Shown: one piece after another, positions 49,049 through 61,044 of the stretch
Layout: every line of letters starts with the position of its first letter
Position numbering within the stretch: position 1 is the first letter of the stretch
Source of the DNA: Stratiolaelaps scimitus
Taxonomy: Eukaryota > Arthropoda > Arachnida > Mesostigmata > Laelapidae
Reading direction: 5' to 3'
NCBI GenBank assembly: GCA_019614645.1
Contig: JABWDB010000009.1
Location: forward strand, 5,747,501 to 5,811,500
Length of the DNA stretch: 64,000 nt
Translations under genes and position numbers: made by a program
The notes under the pieces: generated by a model
Database searches by the model: none
What the model was told of the DNA's origin: nothing
What the model saw: the letters and a program-made list of their open reading frames with translations, nothing else

Positions 49049-49466
49049 TCATCGGACGCTAGCGGACGCGGCCGCTGCCCGCCGTTCGGACGGACGCTGC
49101 CGACACCCGACCATTACAGAGCTAGCTAGCTAGTAACCAACCAATCACTTCTACCACCATCAACATCACCATCAGCAGAGCAGTTACCATCGAGCATATA
49201 CCATATACAGCGACACTCACATCGAATGTAAACATCGAATCGAGTGTACGGGTGCGAGAGAGAGAGAGAGTTGTTTCCGGCAAGCAGTCAACGATTTCTG
49301 CCACCAGCTCCGGCTCGCGGCCGCGATCGGGTGCGCGAACACAGACGTTGGTGGGCGCGATTGCAAATGTCTGCCTATTGCCGATATGGTATTATTATTT
49401 TTTAGTAGCGTTAAGCAGATCCCCTCCACCCTTTCATCTTCCCGGGCAGGCTTCTTCTGGCTCGGC

Positions 49467-49498
49467 GACGACGACGGCGGCGGCGGCGGCGGCGGCAG
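49467..49498 (+). repeat. (GAC)n(GGC)n triplet repeat
   Basis: GAC units merging into GGC units. They encode poly-D/G or, on the minus strand, poly-R. Confidence 0.85.
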
Positions 49499-52400
49499 CT
49501 GCTACAAAGGCGTGGAGTCGGTCGGTGGGGGCCACAGCTCAGAGCGCCATACCCCGATACTTCGATTGGATACAACACGCTGATCCTGCTGCGGCACATT
49601 CCGCCAGATCACGCCGCCGCCGTCGCTGCTAGGGATACATGGCCCAGAGGCGGCACAAGTACTCCGTCTACTGAATGATTCGTTCGTTGTGCTGAAGCTT
49701 GCGACCGCCACGAACACACTATATAGCCTGGCGCTATGCCACGCGTACATTTCGTATTTATCTATGGCTATTTCTCTCCCTCGAACGTATGTAGACGCTG
49801 TATGGATATTCCCGATGCAAACATTTGCCCGGCAAGGCCTCTCAAATGGCCTTTTTCCGATCGAGTTTTCCCATCGACGCGAACACCCGGAGATGAACAA
49901 CGGTATAGGCGAGCGCGGGGGGAGAGGGGGGGGGGAAGGCATTCGATGACGGACACGACCAGCGGAAACTAAAAACCACCCCATATTGAGGACTAGAGGC
50001 GTCGCGTGTATCCGTTCGCTGGGCTGCCCCGTCATCTTCGATTGTCGAGTGGTGCCGGCTGCTGCCCATGCTATGTATTATATAATAGTAGGCCATACGA
50101 CGAATAATGGCCCAGCGCGGGTCTGCGATTCGCCCGGCGCGGACTGTGCAAGGAAGGACTTGCGGCCTGTCCTGTAAGTCCTGTACTCTCCCGCGTGCTT
50201 CGCTGTCCCGGCGAACAGGACGTACTCTCCCCCTCCCCCCAGTCGGCCTCGTTCGTTGGCCATTTTTGCACACGCGGCTGCGTCGTTTTCGTGCAGGCTG
50301 CTTCTTCTATGCGCAAACATGGCCATTCTAGGCACATTTAGGCCGAGAGAACGGCGTAGAGGACAGGGAGCAGGGTACGTGGACGCAGGCCTTTCACTTC
50401 ATAAACATCAGTACCGCCTCCGGGGGGGGTGCGCAAGATTCGTGCCGAGACTGGCAGCAAACGCGACGCTCCTGCAGCCAACTGTCTGAGCGCCAACGAC
50501 GAACGGACAAGAAAGACAGTAAACGGCTTCTGTGCAAGGCAGCATATTCCCGAAATAAACCTTAAACCAAGTCAGTGTGCTGCCTTTTGTACGAGATCTC
50601 CTTCCAAACTACAGCCGAGTTCTAGTTTCGAGTTGCCACTACACCGTCGCATGGGGCTAGGCGTGGTGACAAGACTAGAATCGCGCATCTGCGCTCCAAA
50701 GCACAACTTTAGCATTACTTCGGCAAATTATACCCATTGCTGAAAAAAGTACTGTATCTGCTAGTAGATGCAAGAGCATTGTTGCACCTAGGGTGTCTGT
50801 CCCTGGACAGAGCACAGTGGCGAGAAGAACGCGAATTAAGGAGAATTGAGACCGTTGACAACGAGTGCATTGGTAATGCCACCCAGTGGCGTCTGATTTT
50901 CCGTTGGCGACATTTTGCCGATGGATGACTCTTGGACGTCAACTAGCCATACCGGTAAGACGAGCAGCGCAGGGTACTAAACCCCTTCAGCCTGTCTCAA
51001 AGACAAAAAAAAGTTTTGCTACGCCGACCTAAGGAGCTTATCTCGGCACCGATGGAGAACAAGTGTCCGAAACTAAATAGCCTTTTAATGATCGGGCACT
51101 AATAACCTCCTCTTGCGCATGGTCCAATACCAGAAATCCATAGAAAACAGATATTAATTAGTATCATCGACGATACATACACCCGTTCGTCAGCCGATGT
51201 CATTAATGAAAAGCGTTTGAGAAGTAGCCGAAAAAAAACAATGGATCCCTCCTCCAGAAATCACAGCTGTTCCACTGTTCTCACAGATTGAAGTGTTCTT
51301 CGAATGAATTCACAATGAGCCCGATTATTTGGCCATTGGCGGACATATGTACATCCCACAACTCAGGGGATGCTCGTGAGAGATCGTCGTCATGGGCGAC
51401 GCGGGGTGACCTGCAGACTCCGGCCCGGGGTGGATTTCCGGAACTGATGGATTGATGTGTGTACTTCACAACATGTATACCAGTGTGCACTCGCATATTG
51501 CTCGGGCCAGAGCTGTGTACAGAGATTCTGTTCTGGTGTGTTCCTGCATTGAGGCCGGTTTTGGGCAATTTGCCGTGTAGCCCGTCATCTAACAAACTCC
51601 CTCTAAAGTTGTTTCTGTTAAACTTGCACAGAAAATGCACAAAAGCCAGGCCTTGTCTCGTTGCAACTTTCGAGACCACAACATAAACATTGCTTCACTG
51701 TTCTTCCAGTAGCTTGTTGCTGCATGAAACACGCCGCGACATCGGACGGCCATAACATGCACACATAACATGCTTACTTGATTCATGAAACAACTTCACT
51801 GATGACCATCATCGGATTTGGTAGAATCATAACGCATGCTGGCGGCAAAGAAACAATAGCAATGCTAATCCAAAACGTAGAAGAAACACAATAAAATGGC
51901 GCACGAACAAACTCCACAAATGGACAGCGCGATTGGGGCGGATCGGTCCCAGATCGATCTCAGGAATCTCATTGGAATAGGGCGTTGCCAGCCGGACGTT
52001 CACCTGCCTCTCAAGCAGATTTCTACGAGTGCAGAACTGCTAGTGTATGCTGGGTTTACCCTCACAGCGTAGTATAGCTAGTGGCTGTGGGGTGTGACGG
52101 GTGTTTTAGCTAGGCAACCCGCTTCAAATGGTGCATGTGCTCAAGTATACGCTTGACACAGCGCCGGTGAAGTTGGCTGGTTGCGTAGCGTCGAGGTGGA
52201 ACCTTTCAGCTGCAAAGTTCGCGAGTGTAGGCGCATCGGATCGGCCTGCTGCTGTCGGAGGCGTCAGCAACAGTGGCCGACGCTCGGGCCAGACAAGGCC
52301 GCTATCCGCGTTGTCATCACATCTTCGCTCCTTGCACGGTTCGTTCTAGTTCAACCCGTAACGATCCCTGGTCATTAAGCTCCAACGTCGACGGGGTTGC

Positions 52401-52550
52401 GGGAACGTTGCCGGCGGCCGTGGATGGCTTGCAAGGCGGCGTTAACGATAGTCTATGCCAGTCTAAAAAGCTGATAAACTGCAACTCCTGCTGCTCACTC
52501 ACTGCCGGCCGCATTGTGGTAGTTCAGAATATGCGGAGCAGAGAGAACAC

Positions 52551-52607
52551 TCTCTCTCTCCCTCTCTTTCTTTGTCTCTTCCATCGAACGAGAGAGCGAG
52601 AGAGAGT
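52551..52607. repeat. Inverted CT and GA tracts
   Basis: A CT-rich run (52551-52569) is followed after about 20 nt by a GA-rich run (52589-52607). The two can pair into a hairpin of about 17 bp. Confidence 0.7.
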
Positions 52608-53534
52608 GTGTATCGGCTTCACTTGACGACGCTGAAGAACACTGTGTTCGAGGCAAAGGCGGAGGCAAGCCAAGTGTGTCGTCGAGCTGATGCTGCTGCT
52701 GCTGTTCAAACAAAAGTCAGTAGAGACAGAAGCCTTTGAGCCTGTTGAAAATGTTGAATACGCCTTTATATATAGTACATGTGCGGGCGTCGCCTCAGTC
52801 TCTGGCACCCACACTTCTCCACCCCCCACCCCCCACCCCCGAGGAACTAGCCCCTACACGACACTGAGTTCTTTGCGCAGCCGATGGCAAGAGCTTTTCT
52901 ATTCTTTCCCAGCGGGAAATCATCGATGACCGCCATGCTTTACCCTCCAATCGGCCCGGCCCATCTCCGTCGTCGTCGTCCAAACTTCAAAGCCGTCCGC
53001 ACTCTCTAACTGAAACGAAAAGCGCTAACCCAGCCCGGCGATGGGACCAGTCCCGCACGAATCCAGTGGGCTCGTTGCTACTCCCAACTGCCACTGCTAC
53101 CACACTACCAGATAGCCATCGTGGCGAGCAAACAGGGGGTGGCTATAAAAACTATATTTCAATTAAACGCTCCAACTAAGACAGGCCGTTGCTACCTCTG
53201 CCGCCGCAGCCGCCGCCACACTGAGGAAAACCGATCCGCCTCGAGTTGTCTCGAATTCGGTGGGCTTCCCTTATTACCCTGTACAGCCAGCACTTCAATC
53301 ACGATGCAAATCAAGCTTGCCTTAAGTCGTCATCCAAGCATCACACACTGTGGTGCTCTGTTCATCCAGTGTCCATCTAGTGTCGTTGTGGCGCGTGTTG
53401 GCGGACATACTATAGCCAGGCAGTCCCCTGGAGACGCACTTCGAATACTTCCACTACGCACTCCGTGATGCTGAGCAGTGTACGGCAAAAACTAGCGAGG
53501 GTCTCCGGCGGACAGATCAACTGACTGGCCGGCT

Positions 53535-53539
<5 letters not shown>

Positions 53540-53580
<41 letters not shown>
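53540..53580. repeat. (TA)n microsatellite interrupted by TG
   Basis: 41 bases of TA with one TG step. Confidence 0.95.
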
Positions 53581-53937
53581 GACGAATGTATAGTACATGG
53601 AGGAGGCGCAAGCGGTCTTCACCAGACTCAGCAATACCAACAGCTCCCGCAGCGCTTTTGCAATATCCCGCACATGATAATGATGACCCGCGCAAGTTGC
53701 ACGCACACGGACCAGTTAACCAGCTAGCCAAGCAAGAAACCAGCCACCCAGAGCACTACATGTACACATCTCTCAGTCGCTCCGCTGGCGCGGCCGCCAC
53801 CCCCGGCCACAGCAGAGCTGTGCGTCTCTGTCTAGTGCCTGTCGCGGCCGAGCGTCATAATAAGGCCACTCTGAATTCCGCCAGGCTCTTGGTCGTCGCC
53901 AGCGGCCACCGGCCAGCCATCTAGTTTCGCTGTTCCT

Positions 53938-54600
53938 CAGGCGCTTTTCCAACCGCGGCTTCTGCTGCTACTGCTGCCGCCGCCGCCGCCGCTGCTGCTA
54001 GGCTTGCTTCCGTGCGAAGGACGTCCACGCGACCATGCGCATCCCTTCGCGTGATTAATGTTCCCTGACGGCGATGGCGACGACGACGACGACGACAACG
54101 ACCGTCTCGAGCGCTCCCTTGCTCTCTCTCTCTCTCTTTCTCTCGCTGACTGGAGCTCGACCAGCAGACGAACGGATGAACGGATCAGCAAAGCCTCACT
54201 TCCGAACTAACTTCCGCTGTTTCCCTGCGGGGTAAAGTCGAGCGCAGAGCAGTACTAGTGGCAGTGGTGGTAGTCGTCGTCGTCGTCGTCGTCGTCTTCG
54301 TGGCCGTAGTCTGCGCCGGCAGATGGGGCGTCCTGCTCCCAGCCCACCAGCTACGCTTCTCGGCCTCGACTCGGGCGTGGAATAAGCTTCCTCGTTGCTT
54401 ACCACCGCAGCAGCAGCAGCGCCGCCGCCGCCGCACTCTGTGTCTGCGTTTTCTGAAGGCACCAACTTGAGCCTGATGAGCGAGTAAACAGACGTGGCGA
54501 CTGCCGCAAGTAGCCGCGGACCAGGCGAATTATGTCCTGGAGACCCCAATGTACGTCGTCTCAACATCAGCAGCAGCAGCAGCAGCGGAGGCGGCGGCGT
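53938..54600. repeat. Cluster of CTG, GAC, GTC and GCC triplet repeats
   Basis: At least five separate triplet tracts in under 700 bp (53965-54000, 54078-54100, 54274-54297, 54410-54435, 54565-54600). The long minus-strand frames here are produced by these repeats. Confidence 0.8.
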
Positions 54601-54773
54601 ACGCGTCTCGGCGTTCGCCAATGGGTCCGTTGGGCGACGAAGCTCTCAACTCTGCACGGGTCCATGCCGGTCTGCGTCTTTGACCCGCCAAGTCCTCCAT
54701 CACTGCCATGACTGCACCGATGTCTGTCACCGGAGAGACTGGCTGTGCTCTTTCATTCGCCCCCGGCCAAGTA

Positions 54774-55056
54774 CTCTCTCTCTCTCTCTCTGTCTCTCTC
54801 TGACCGTATGACCACTCGTTGACAGCAGCTGCCACGTCGCAGCTACTCCGTCCTCGAACCTGCGAGCCTATGAGCAGCTTTGCGATTGCATATACAGGAT
54901 ACAGTAGGTGGATATGCACTGGCTAGGGACACATCCTCCATCCTCGACACCCACTGGGTTCTTGCCAGATACCCAAGCACCAACCAACCGACCAACGTTA
55001 CTAACTTCGCATACTGTTTATCTCTCTTTCTCTTTCTCTCTCTCTCTCTCCTCTCC
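54774..55056. repeat. Two CT-rich tracts
   Basis: CT runs at 54774-54801 and about 55019-55056. The second forms the polypyrimidine tract of the acceptor at 55071. Confidence 0.9.
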
Positions 55057-55071
55057 CGTCTATCTTTCCAG

Positions 55072-55290
55072 CGAATGAAATGAGCTCAAGCGGAGATAGA
55101 TCTCGTACTTATAAGTTTTGCCTACTTACAAAACTAGCGAATCAAAATCCAATCATCAGCTATATCTATCTAGTCGTATCTCTAACTTTGTGCTGCTACA
55201 TTGGTTGGCATCCTGTCACAGTTAGCATTCCCAGTGATCACCCAATGATGGCCCCCACAGCCAGAGCAGCAGCAAGGCTTCTCTATAAAC
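55072..55290 (+). CDS. Candidate exon 1 of plus-strand gene, membrane-like segment
   Basis: A CT-rich tract ends ATCTTTCCAG at 55071. Only one frame is open through 219 bases. It ends on a codon boundary at LLYKR before GTAAGTGAG, a strong donor. Residues near the middle are hydrophobic (ISYIYLVVSLTLCCYIGW) and could cross a membrane. The first in-frame ATG is at 55080. An internal acceptor-like CCTGTCACAG at about 55218 allows a shorter exon holding only SIPSDHPMMAPTARAAARLL. It joins 55427 in phase. Function is not recognised. Confidence 0.35.
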
Positions 55291-55426
55291 GGGTAAGTGA
55301 GAAACTCTCTCTAGAAATGAAGCTGTAGTAGGGACACACTACTGCCGACAGGACAACTCAATACCATCTGCTCTCTCTCGCTCTCTCTCTCTCATCTTTT
55401 TATCTTGTTCGCTGTTCTTCCTGTAG

Positions 55427-55631
55427 GTGCTGCCTATTCCATTTCTCGACCCAATTCGCCTTCAGCGAGCTGCTATATTCAAGAGCACTAACAAGCCAAG
55501 CCTGCAGGGCTCGCTTCGAGGCTACCTGAGAGCCCAGAGCTCCCAGAGGGATGCTTCAAACCTGCAGCAAAGGCAACGAAACCGACGCATGCATGAATAC
55601 ACAACGCGCAGCGAAATTGTCGCTTTGGGAG
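55427..55631 (+). CDS. Candidate exon 2 of plus-strand gene
   Basis: The acceptor is strong: a T/C-rich tract from about 55392 ends TTCTTCCTGTAG at 55426. The exon begins on a codon boundary, matching the phase of 55290 across a 136-bp intron, and reads VLPIPFLDPIRLQRAAIFK, then becomes basic and Gln-rich. I place the end at GGGAG before GTGTAG, but this donor is only fair; the frame stays open to 55804. No family is recognised. Confidence 0.35.
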
Positions 55632-55912
55632 GTGTAGAAATGCAGTGTAGTGAAGGCGTCGTGGCGGTGCGCATATCTGCGACAGGAGCGAGACCTAGCC
55701 AGCTGGAGGGTTCAGGCGCGCCCCAAACCTCGCTCGTTTCGAGACTCTGCGGTTGGGGGCAGCTCGCGGGGGTGGCTGGGGGGGGGGGGATCAGAAACAC
55801 ATGAACGCACAACATCGTGTATTTCGCCTTTCGCTATGACTCTACCCCCATATTTTTCTAACCGGCGGGGGTCGTGTTGAACACAACAACCATGCGAACA
55901 CGACCACAACAG

Positions 55913-56070
55913 CTCTGGCGTGATCATCCCCCCGCCCGACTCAGTAGCACTAGCAACACTGGTGGTGGTGGCAGCGGTAGCCAACGACGAGCTCCGACAC
56001 GACGGGGTTGTTGCCAGTTGCTTGCCTGTTGGCGTCTGAAGCTGACGAGCGCAGACGAGAAAAAAGCAAG
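55913..56070 (+). CDS. Candidate exon 3 of plus-strand gene
   Basis: This exon ends with the strong donor AAGCAAG before GTGAGAACA at 56071. The preferred frame has a GGT/GGC stretch (poly-Gly) and ends LTSADEKKA plus two bases. The start at 55913 (after ACCACAACAG) is a guess, and its phase does not match 55631, so the junction with exon 2 is unresolved. The two-base carry-over fits the acceptor at 56243. Confidence 0.28.
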
Positions 56071-56243
56071 GTGAGAACAGAGAGTGCGATGTTTCTGTAC
56101 TGGTGAACCGCTGAGCGCACATCGTCCTCGTTGAGTCCTTCGTCGGAAAGGGCATGATCCTCGTTGGTGGACAGTAGGCTTTCTCCACCAGCTTGGGGAA
56201 TTGTTCGCTTTTTACCTTCACGTGCCTTCATGGCGTTTGTCAG

Positions 56244-56406
56244 AATCGATGTTGTCGAATTGTCGCAGGGAGTATTACCGTACACATTATTACCAATGCC
56301 AAGTAACGCCGTGTGCAATGCATCTCAAACAACGACTCCTCATCAGGTTCGAAGCGAATCAGGCGACATCGCCACGGTTCACACAGCAGAATACGACAAG
56401 AGCTGA
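56244..56406 (+). CDS. Candidate terminal exon of plus-strand gene
   Basis: A pyrimidine-rich run ends GCGTTTGTCAG at 56243. One base completes the split codon from 56070, giving Arg. Then IDVVELSQGVLPYTLLPM and a hydrophilic tail run to TGA at 56404-56406. The phase agreement with the donor at 56071 supports the pair. Two minus-strand frames over the same DNA also look natural, so I cannot exclude a minus-strand gene here. Confidence 0.3.
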
Positions 56407-57229
56407 CTGCCCGAACGAGTCTGGAAAGGTCGCCGGACGAATCTGTTCGTATTGCCAATCAGTACAATGCTGGAGGCTGGCTCGACAACCCGGAGGCGCT
56501 GGTGACTCTGGTGGTTTTCTGTGTAGGGACAGCGGGAATGAACGGGGATGTCGGCGGGGTGAGAGACGTCCCTTGATGCCTCGAGGCGAGGTCGACGCAC
56601 AAATTCGAATTGAAATCCTCCGACGCTCATCCTTCAGGCAAGTCTAATGAGAGCGCTTCCGCGGCATCTCCCTCCGGTACTGCCTGTCACAGGCCGACTA
56701 GGGCGGTACGAGAGAGTTAGGCACATCTATCTCATCGCCCGTCGCCGTACGCGGCTGTCGGTGGCTGCTGGTGGCGGCTTGAGCTTGCGACTGCAACTCT
56801 AATCCTTTAAATAGGATTGAGCAAGTCGAAATTACAGCTCATGATTACAACCGCTGATGACAATGGTCGAGGCCCATAGTAGGTCATGATGATGATGGTA
56901 TGACACACCTTCACTTGAACCAACTGCAGCAGTGCCAACCGCCATTTGCATCCTGCTGCTCTTCTACTCCTTTTCCTCGTACTTCGATTACAGATGGCTG
57001 CAACGAGTGTCAACATGGTTGCAGTAGATTAGCACACAGGACTCATCATCATTCTTATCCGATTGTACCGGCAACACCGTGGACAATATCATACTGCAGA
57101 TAATTCGGCGATCCACAAGAATCGGCTTTCCTCAGGACCTTTGCTTGACGCTGAAAGCTCCCTACATTCTGGTTCTTGTTCCGTCGCGCAAGTCTCGATA
57201 CTTATCTACATCATTATGCCATTAGTGAA

Positions 57230-57325
57230 TGAACACCCACACCTTCACGAGGTCATGGCAGGATCTGAACCTGCGATAGGTCACACTACCTGTGTGCCTG
57301 CTGATCTAAGCTGTCGTCCCTAGGC
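57230..57325 (-). repeat. tRNA-like / SINE head with A and B boxes
   Basis: On the minus strand, TTAGATCAGCAGG (57309-57297) matches 11 of 12 positions of the polymerase III A box. GGTTCAGATCC (57271-57261) matches 10 of 11 of the B box. The B box sits in a perfect 5-bp T stem (GCAGG/CCTGC) with a 7-nt loop, but position 58 is G instead of the near-invariant A. No 7-bp acceptor stem can be formed, so I call it a tRNA pseudogene or SINE head, not a tRNA gene. Confidence 0.5.
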
Positions 57326-58138
57326 ACTTTCGACGTTGCAACTTAAACGCTAGAACATCGAGCAAATACTGAGATGGAGGCTTCAATGAATGGGCGGATC
57401 TGCCTCCCACCCACTGTGATTCAGCACTATCATGATGTATCTTCCATAGAATTCGAGGTCCGGCCTCAACGACAACGACGACAACAACAACAACATCAAG
57501 CTACCGCCACTCGGAACTACACAAGTATCACATCCTAATGATTCCGAACGACGACGAAGCGTCTGACGAATCAATCTTACGCTTGCCTCCATCGGCGAAC
57601 GCAGGTATTACGTGCGTTTTGCGCTCAGGGCGTCGTCCACCGCCAGCCACGACGACGGCGGGTCACCGAGCCGCAAGCATCTCGCCGAGAGCGACGAAGA
57701 GTGTTCACTCGCTGGCCGATTGTGACCTACACGTCGTCGGTTGTCAATGGGCACTTGAATTGTATGGAGATGTCTACCTGAATTGCTCATGCTGCCAGAT
57801 CGGTTATTCACCCGTCAAAGCGGAGGCAGACGAGGCGATAGTGTCGCTTTTCGCGCGTTATTATCATTATTACTATTTCCTCTGCCGTCGAACAATAGCT
57901 ACGACACACAACAAAAAAACCAACGCCGAGTGTTTTGACTGCTAAATCACTTGATTTGAAGACTGTTTTTTTCAATTTTGTTGAGCGTCCCCTCCGCCCC
58001 CCCCCCCCGCTCCCCCGTTCTCTTCTATTTTTCTGTATTGGTGTATGCATATCTCTTCGACTGTTTATTCGCTGAATCACCACCATTTGCATTTCATTTC
58101 GCATTACCCATGGATCGGCCTCACCGGCATCTGCTTAC

Positions 58139-58196
58139 CTCGCATGGATCGTACGTTGATATTTTGAGCACAAATATGTCATACTTGCTTGCTGAT
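58139..58196 (-). CDS. Candidate exon with strong donor, minus strand
   Basis: On the minus strand a frame reading KYDIFVLKISTYDPCE ends on a codon boundary at GAG before GTAAGCAGA, a strong donor at 58138. The acceptor side is weak (CACTAG or GATCAG near 58196-58210), so the start is approximate. If real, it lies upstream, in minus-strand order, of the ratchet-like sites at 48.6 and 31.9 kb and would precede that long intron. Confidence 0.25.
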
Positions 58197-59249
58197 CTAG
58201 CCGGCTAGTGATTTGTGAAGGCACTCAACGCACGCGAGCGCCGTACGATTGCTAAGGAACATTCACAGATATATATTCACTATGATTCTTACCCGGCAAT
58301 ATTTGTTCTTTTCGCTGGTTTTATGGACACACAAAGGCGTGAGGGTTTGACTGAGTCCGAGATTCTACACCACTGGAACTTAGATCCGCCCTTACGATGT
58401 GACACAAGCATCGTCGGCACGAGCGAGCTCGCTCGCTTAGGCCGTGCCCACCTACCACCGAGGGCCAGCCGGAATGGCGGCACGGAATTGATGTACGTCA
58501 GTAAAGAACGCACATCGCAGGACGTGAGCATATCGCTCGAGCAGAACTAATCGGTTTGCGGCGGCGGCAGCAGCGTCAACGCTCAAGGCGAAGATGCCGA
58601 CCAACGACGATCAAGAAGCAATCTTCATCATGCCTGCCTCGGCCTCTGTCAGCAATAACAGCACAAGTAGCAGCAACACTAGAAGCGCCGCCTGCATCGA
58701 TTGTGCCACAGGCGGGCAGCAAGCACAAAGTTGCAGTTGTAGCTGCCGCTGCTCCCCGACACGAGAACGCCAGCGACTGACTGACTCACTCCGAATCTGA
58801 CGGCGGCAGTGTAATCGGCTCGGTGCTCTCGGACGGCCGAAACAGAAAAGGCAGTCAGCAACAACTGCCACTTGTTATTGTGCACTCATTCGAACCACTG
58901 TCTCAATGTTTGCCGAGTAAGTAACAAAGAGAGAGAGAGAGGGAGAGACAGATTGAGCTGAAGAAAGCCGTTGCTCGATGCTCTATGCCGAACTCAAATG
59001 AGGCAGACGTCCGCTCTGCTCTATCCACTATTCTCGCAGCGGCTCTGTCACGGAGTCAGATCATGTTATGCTTATCCAGTGCCGCTCATGTTTCCACTGA
59101 TGCTTGTCCACGCCGCTTGCGTCCATCGGTGTTACAACCTGCTGCGGTTGCTGCTGTTGCCACCGCCGCGGCTGGCACCGTCGCAACGATTGTCGTCATA
59201 GACTTCTCTATCTTCGTGCGTCTCCGGGTGTGTTCCACGTCCTCGACAA

Positions 59250-59470
59250 ACACACACACACACACACGCACACACAAACTGCCGCAGAAGACAAAACTGT
59301 TCACGCCGATTTTCTGCTCAGCAACTTTCGACTTTGGCGACAACAGAGACGAGTGAGCCAATGCTCGCGCTGATTGTCCGTCGCCGTGTAGCGCTAAGCG
59401 GAGACGCAGACAACGTCCAGACGAAACGCGCGAACACATGTATATGCGCCCGAGTGTGTGTGTGTGTGTG
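59250..59470. repeat. (CA)n and (GT)n microsatellites, facing
   Basis: A CA run at 59250-59276 and a GT run at 59453-59470, about 180 bp apart and complementary to each other. Confidence 0.85.
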
Positions 59471-61024
59471 GTGTCTATGTAACGCGAAAACGCCTTCGCG
59501 GCCGACGATCACTGGTGGTAGCAGCAGCAGCAGCAGCAACAGCAAAGCGAAGTGGACGGGCCAAGTTACCAATCGTGAACTGACAGCGACCACAGGGGAG
59601 CGAGCATGGGTCCCCATGCTCATCGTGGTGGGACGGCTAGCTTACCTTACCACCACTTCACGATGACATCTAACGCCTAAAGCTAAACACCGAACGAGAA
59701 GAGGTAACGGCGCCGGCAATGATGATCCTCACAGCAGAAAATGACAAAGACAGTTGTCGTAGACAAACAGTAGCGATTGACGATTGACACGGCGCCGCGC
59801 ACGACGTCGTACTCTATCAGGCTATGCTATCAGGCTAATTCACACGACTGGATTGCTTCTCAGCGGAATCACACGAGCACGCACGTGAGTGCACCATCCG
59901 TCGCGTCGGGGGCTGCATTTGTCGTTAATGTGCTGATCGCACGAAACTGATGCGACTGACAGAGACGGCCGAAGACCACGCCGCGACATTCGTCAACACC
60001 GCGGCCGAGTGGCGGCATAATATCTTGCCGTACTGCCAGCCATCTTCGTGTTGCTAATATTTACTGTAGGGCCTGTCGAGGCCTCGTTTCCTGAGAAACC
60101 GATGCAGGTCCCAGTCGGCCCAGTGAAACATTAACGGAGTGACGGAAGCCATCACCGAATACAGCCAGTCACCATTTTCACAGGCCCCCTCGGCAACGTG
60201 GTGGTCATCGGTCGTGGCGGCGGCGGCAGCGACGTCGTCGTTGGGGTAGGGCCAGATGCCGCTGTTTACTATGCCTAAACACCGAACGAGCAAAGAACGG
60301 TAGCACTATTCTTTTTAAGCGCCCCACAGGCGGGATTCATGCGCCCCTCTTGTCATAATCTTCATCAGCATCAACGACAGAAGGAGGCGTAACGGTGGCG
60401 GTGGCGGCGGCGACGGCGGCTTCAAGGGTTAATTAATCGACAAAAACAGAGTATGCCTCTCCTCTTCACAGTTTGAACGGGGCGTGAAGCACCGTGAAGA
60501 GAGAACCCTCACTGCTGCTCAGGCTACAGCCGGTACGGTGCCACTGCCCAACGACTGATGAGGCTAGTCAGTAGTATGTATGTATATATATATATATGTG
60601 TGTGTACTAACGTTTGTCACATGAGCAGTCTGGCTTCGAGGAGTCGAAGACGAGCTCGCGACAGGTGCAACGCCAGGTCGGCTTCTCTCGCGGGCTAGAC
60701 CGGGTCCCGCTCGTAGAGCACATTTTCCCAATGCAATTATATGTAGAACAGCGACACGGTAGGCTCCGCGACAAAGCGGCTCACAGCCGGCCACGGTGGG
60801 ACTGGCATACAGCAGACACAGGACACCGTCGACGAGACGACGGCATCAACACACGACTTGAATGGATACATACTGGTGCTGCGCTCACCCTCGTTGCGTC
60901 TATCACCTCGTGCTCAGCGAGTGAAGGAGAGATCGGTACAAAAGGAATTCTTCTTACGCTGGCCACCAACCAATGTGCCAAGACCCAATGTAGACAGTTA
61001 GCCAAGCAACAAGCAATATGAGCG

Positions 61025-61044
61025 GGCCGGCCGGCCGGCCGGCC
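61025..61044. repeat. (GGCC)5 palindromic repeat
   Basis: Five tandem GGCC units, fully self-complementary. Confidence 0.95.

Larger units (their letters stand above)
49049..55071. other. Non-coding stretch, repeat-rich
   Basis: No exon met my standard. The stretch holds AGCT repeats near 49121, GAC/GGC and CTG/GTC triplets (49467, 53965, 54078, 54274, 54410, 54565), facing CT and GA tracts at 52551-52607, a long (TA)n at 53540 and a poly-G tract at 49926. The frame at 51281-51679 on the minus strand is long and natural in composition but has no start, splice or codon-bias support. Confidence 0.4.

Noticed and set aside
49021..49050. AATAAA at 49039 as a poly(A) signal
   Set aside because: It overlaps the proposed stop codon region instead of lying downstream of it. 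A single hexamer in AT-rich sequence is weak evidence.
51281..51679. 132-codon minus-strand frame of natural composition
   Set aside because: Its first codon is GTG, not ATG, with no acceptor or donor and a comparable frame on the other strand.
53121..53468. Cys-rich motif (RCYLCRR...LLPC) resembling a piggyBac C-terminal finger
   Set aside because: The spacing of the cysteines does not match the family, and no transposase core or terminal inverted repeats were found nearby.
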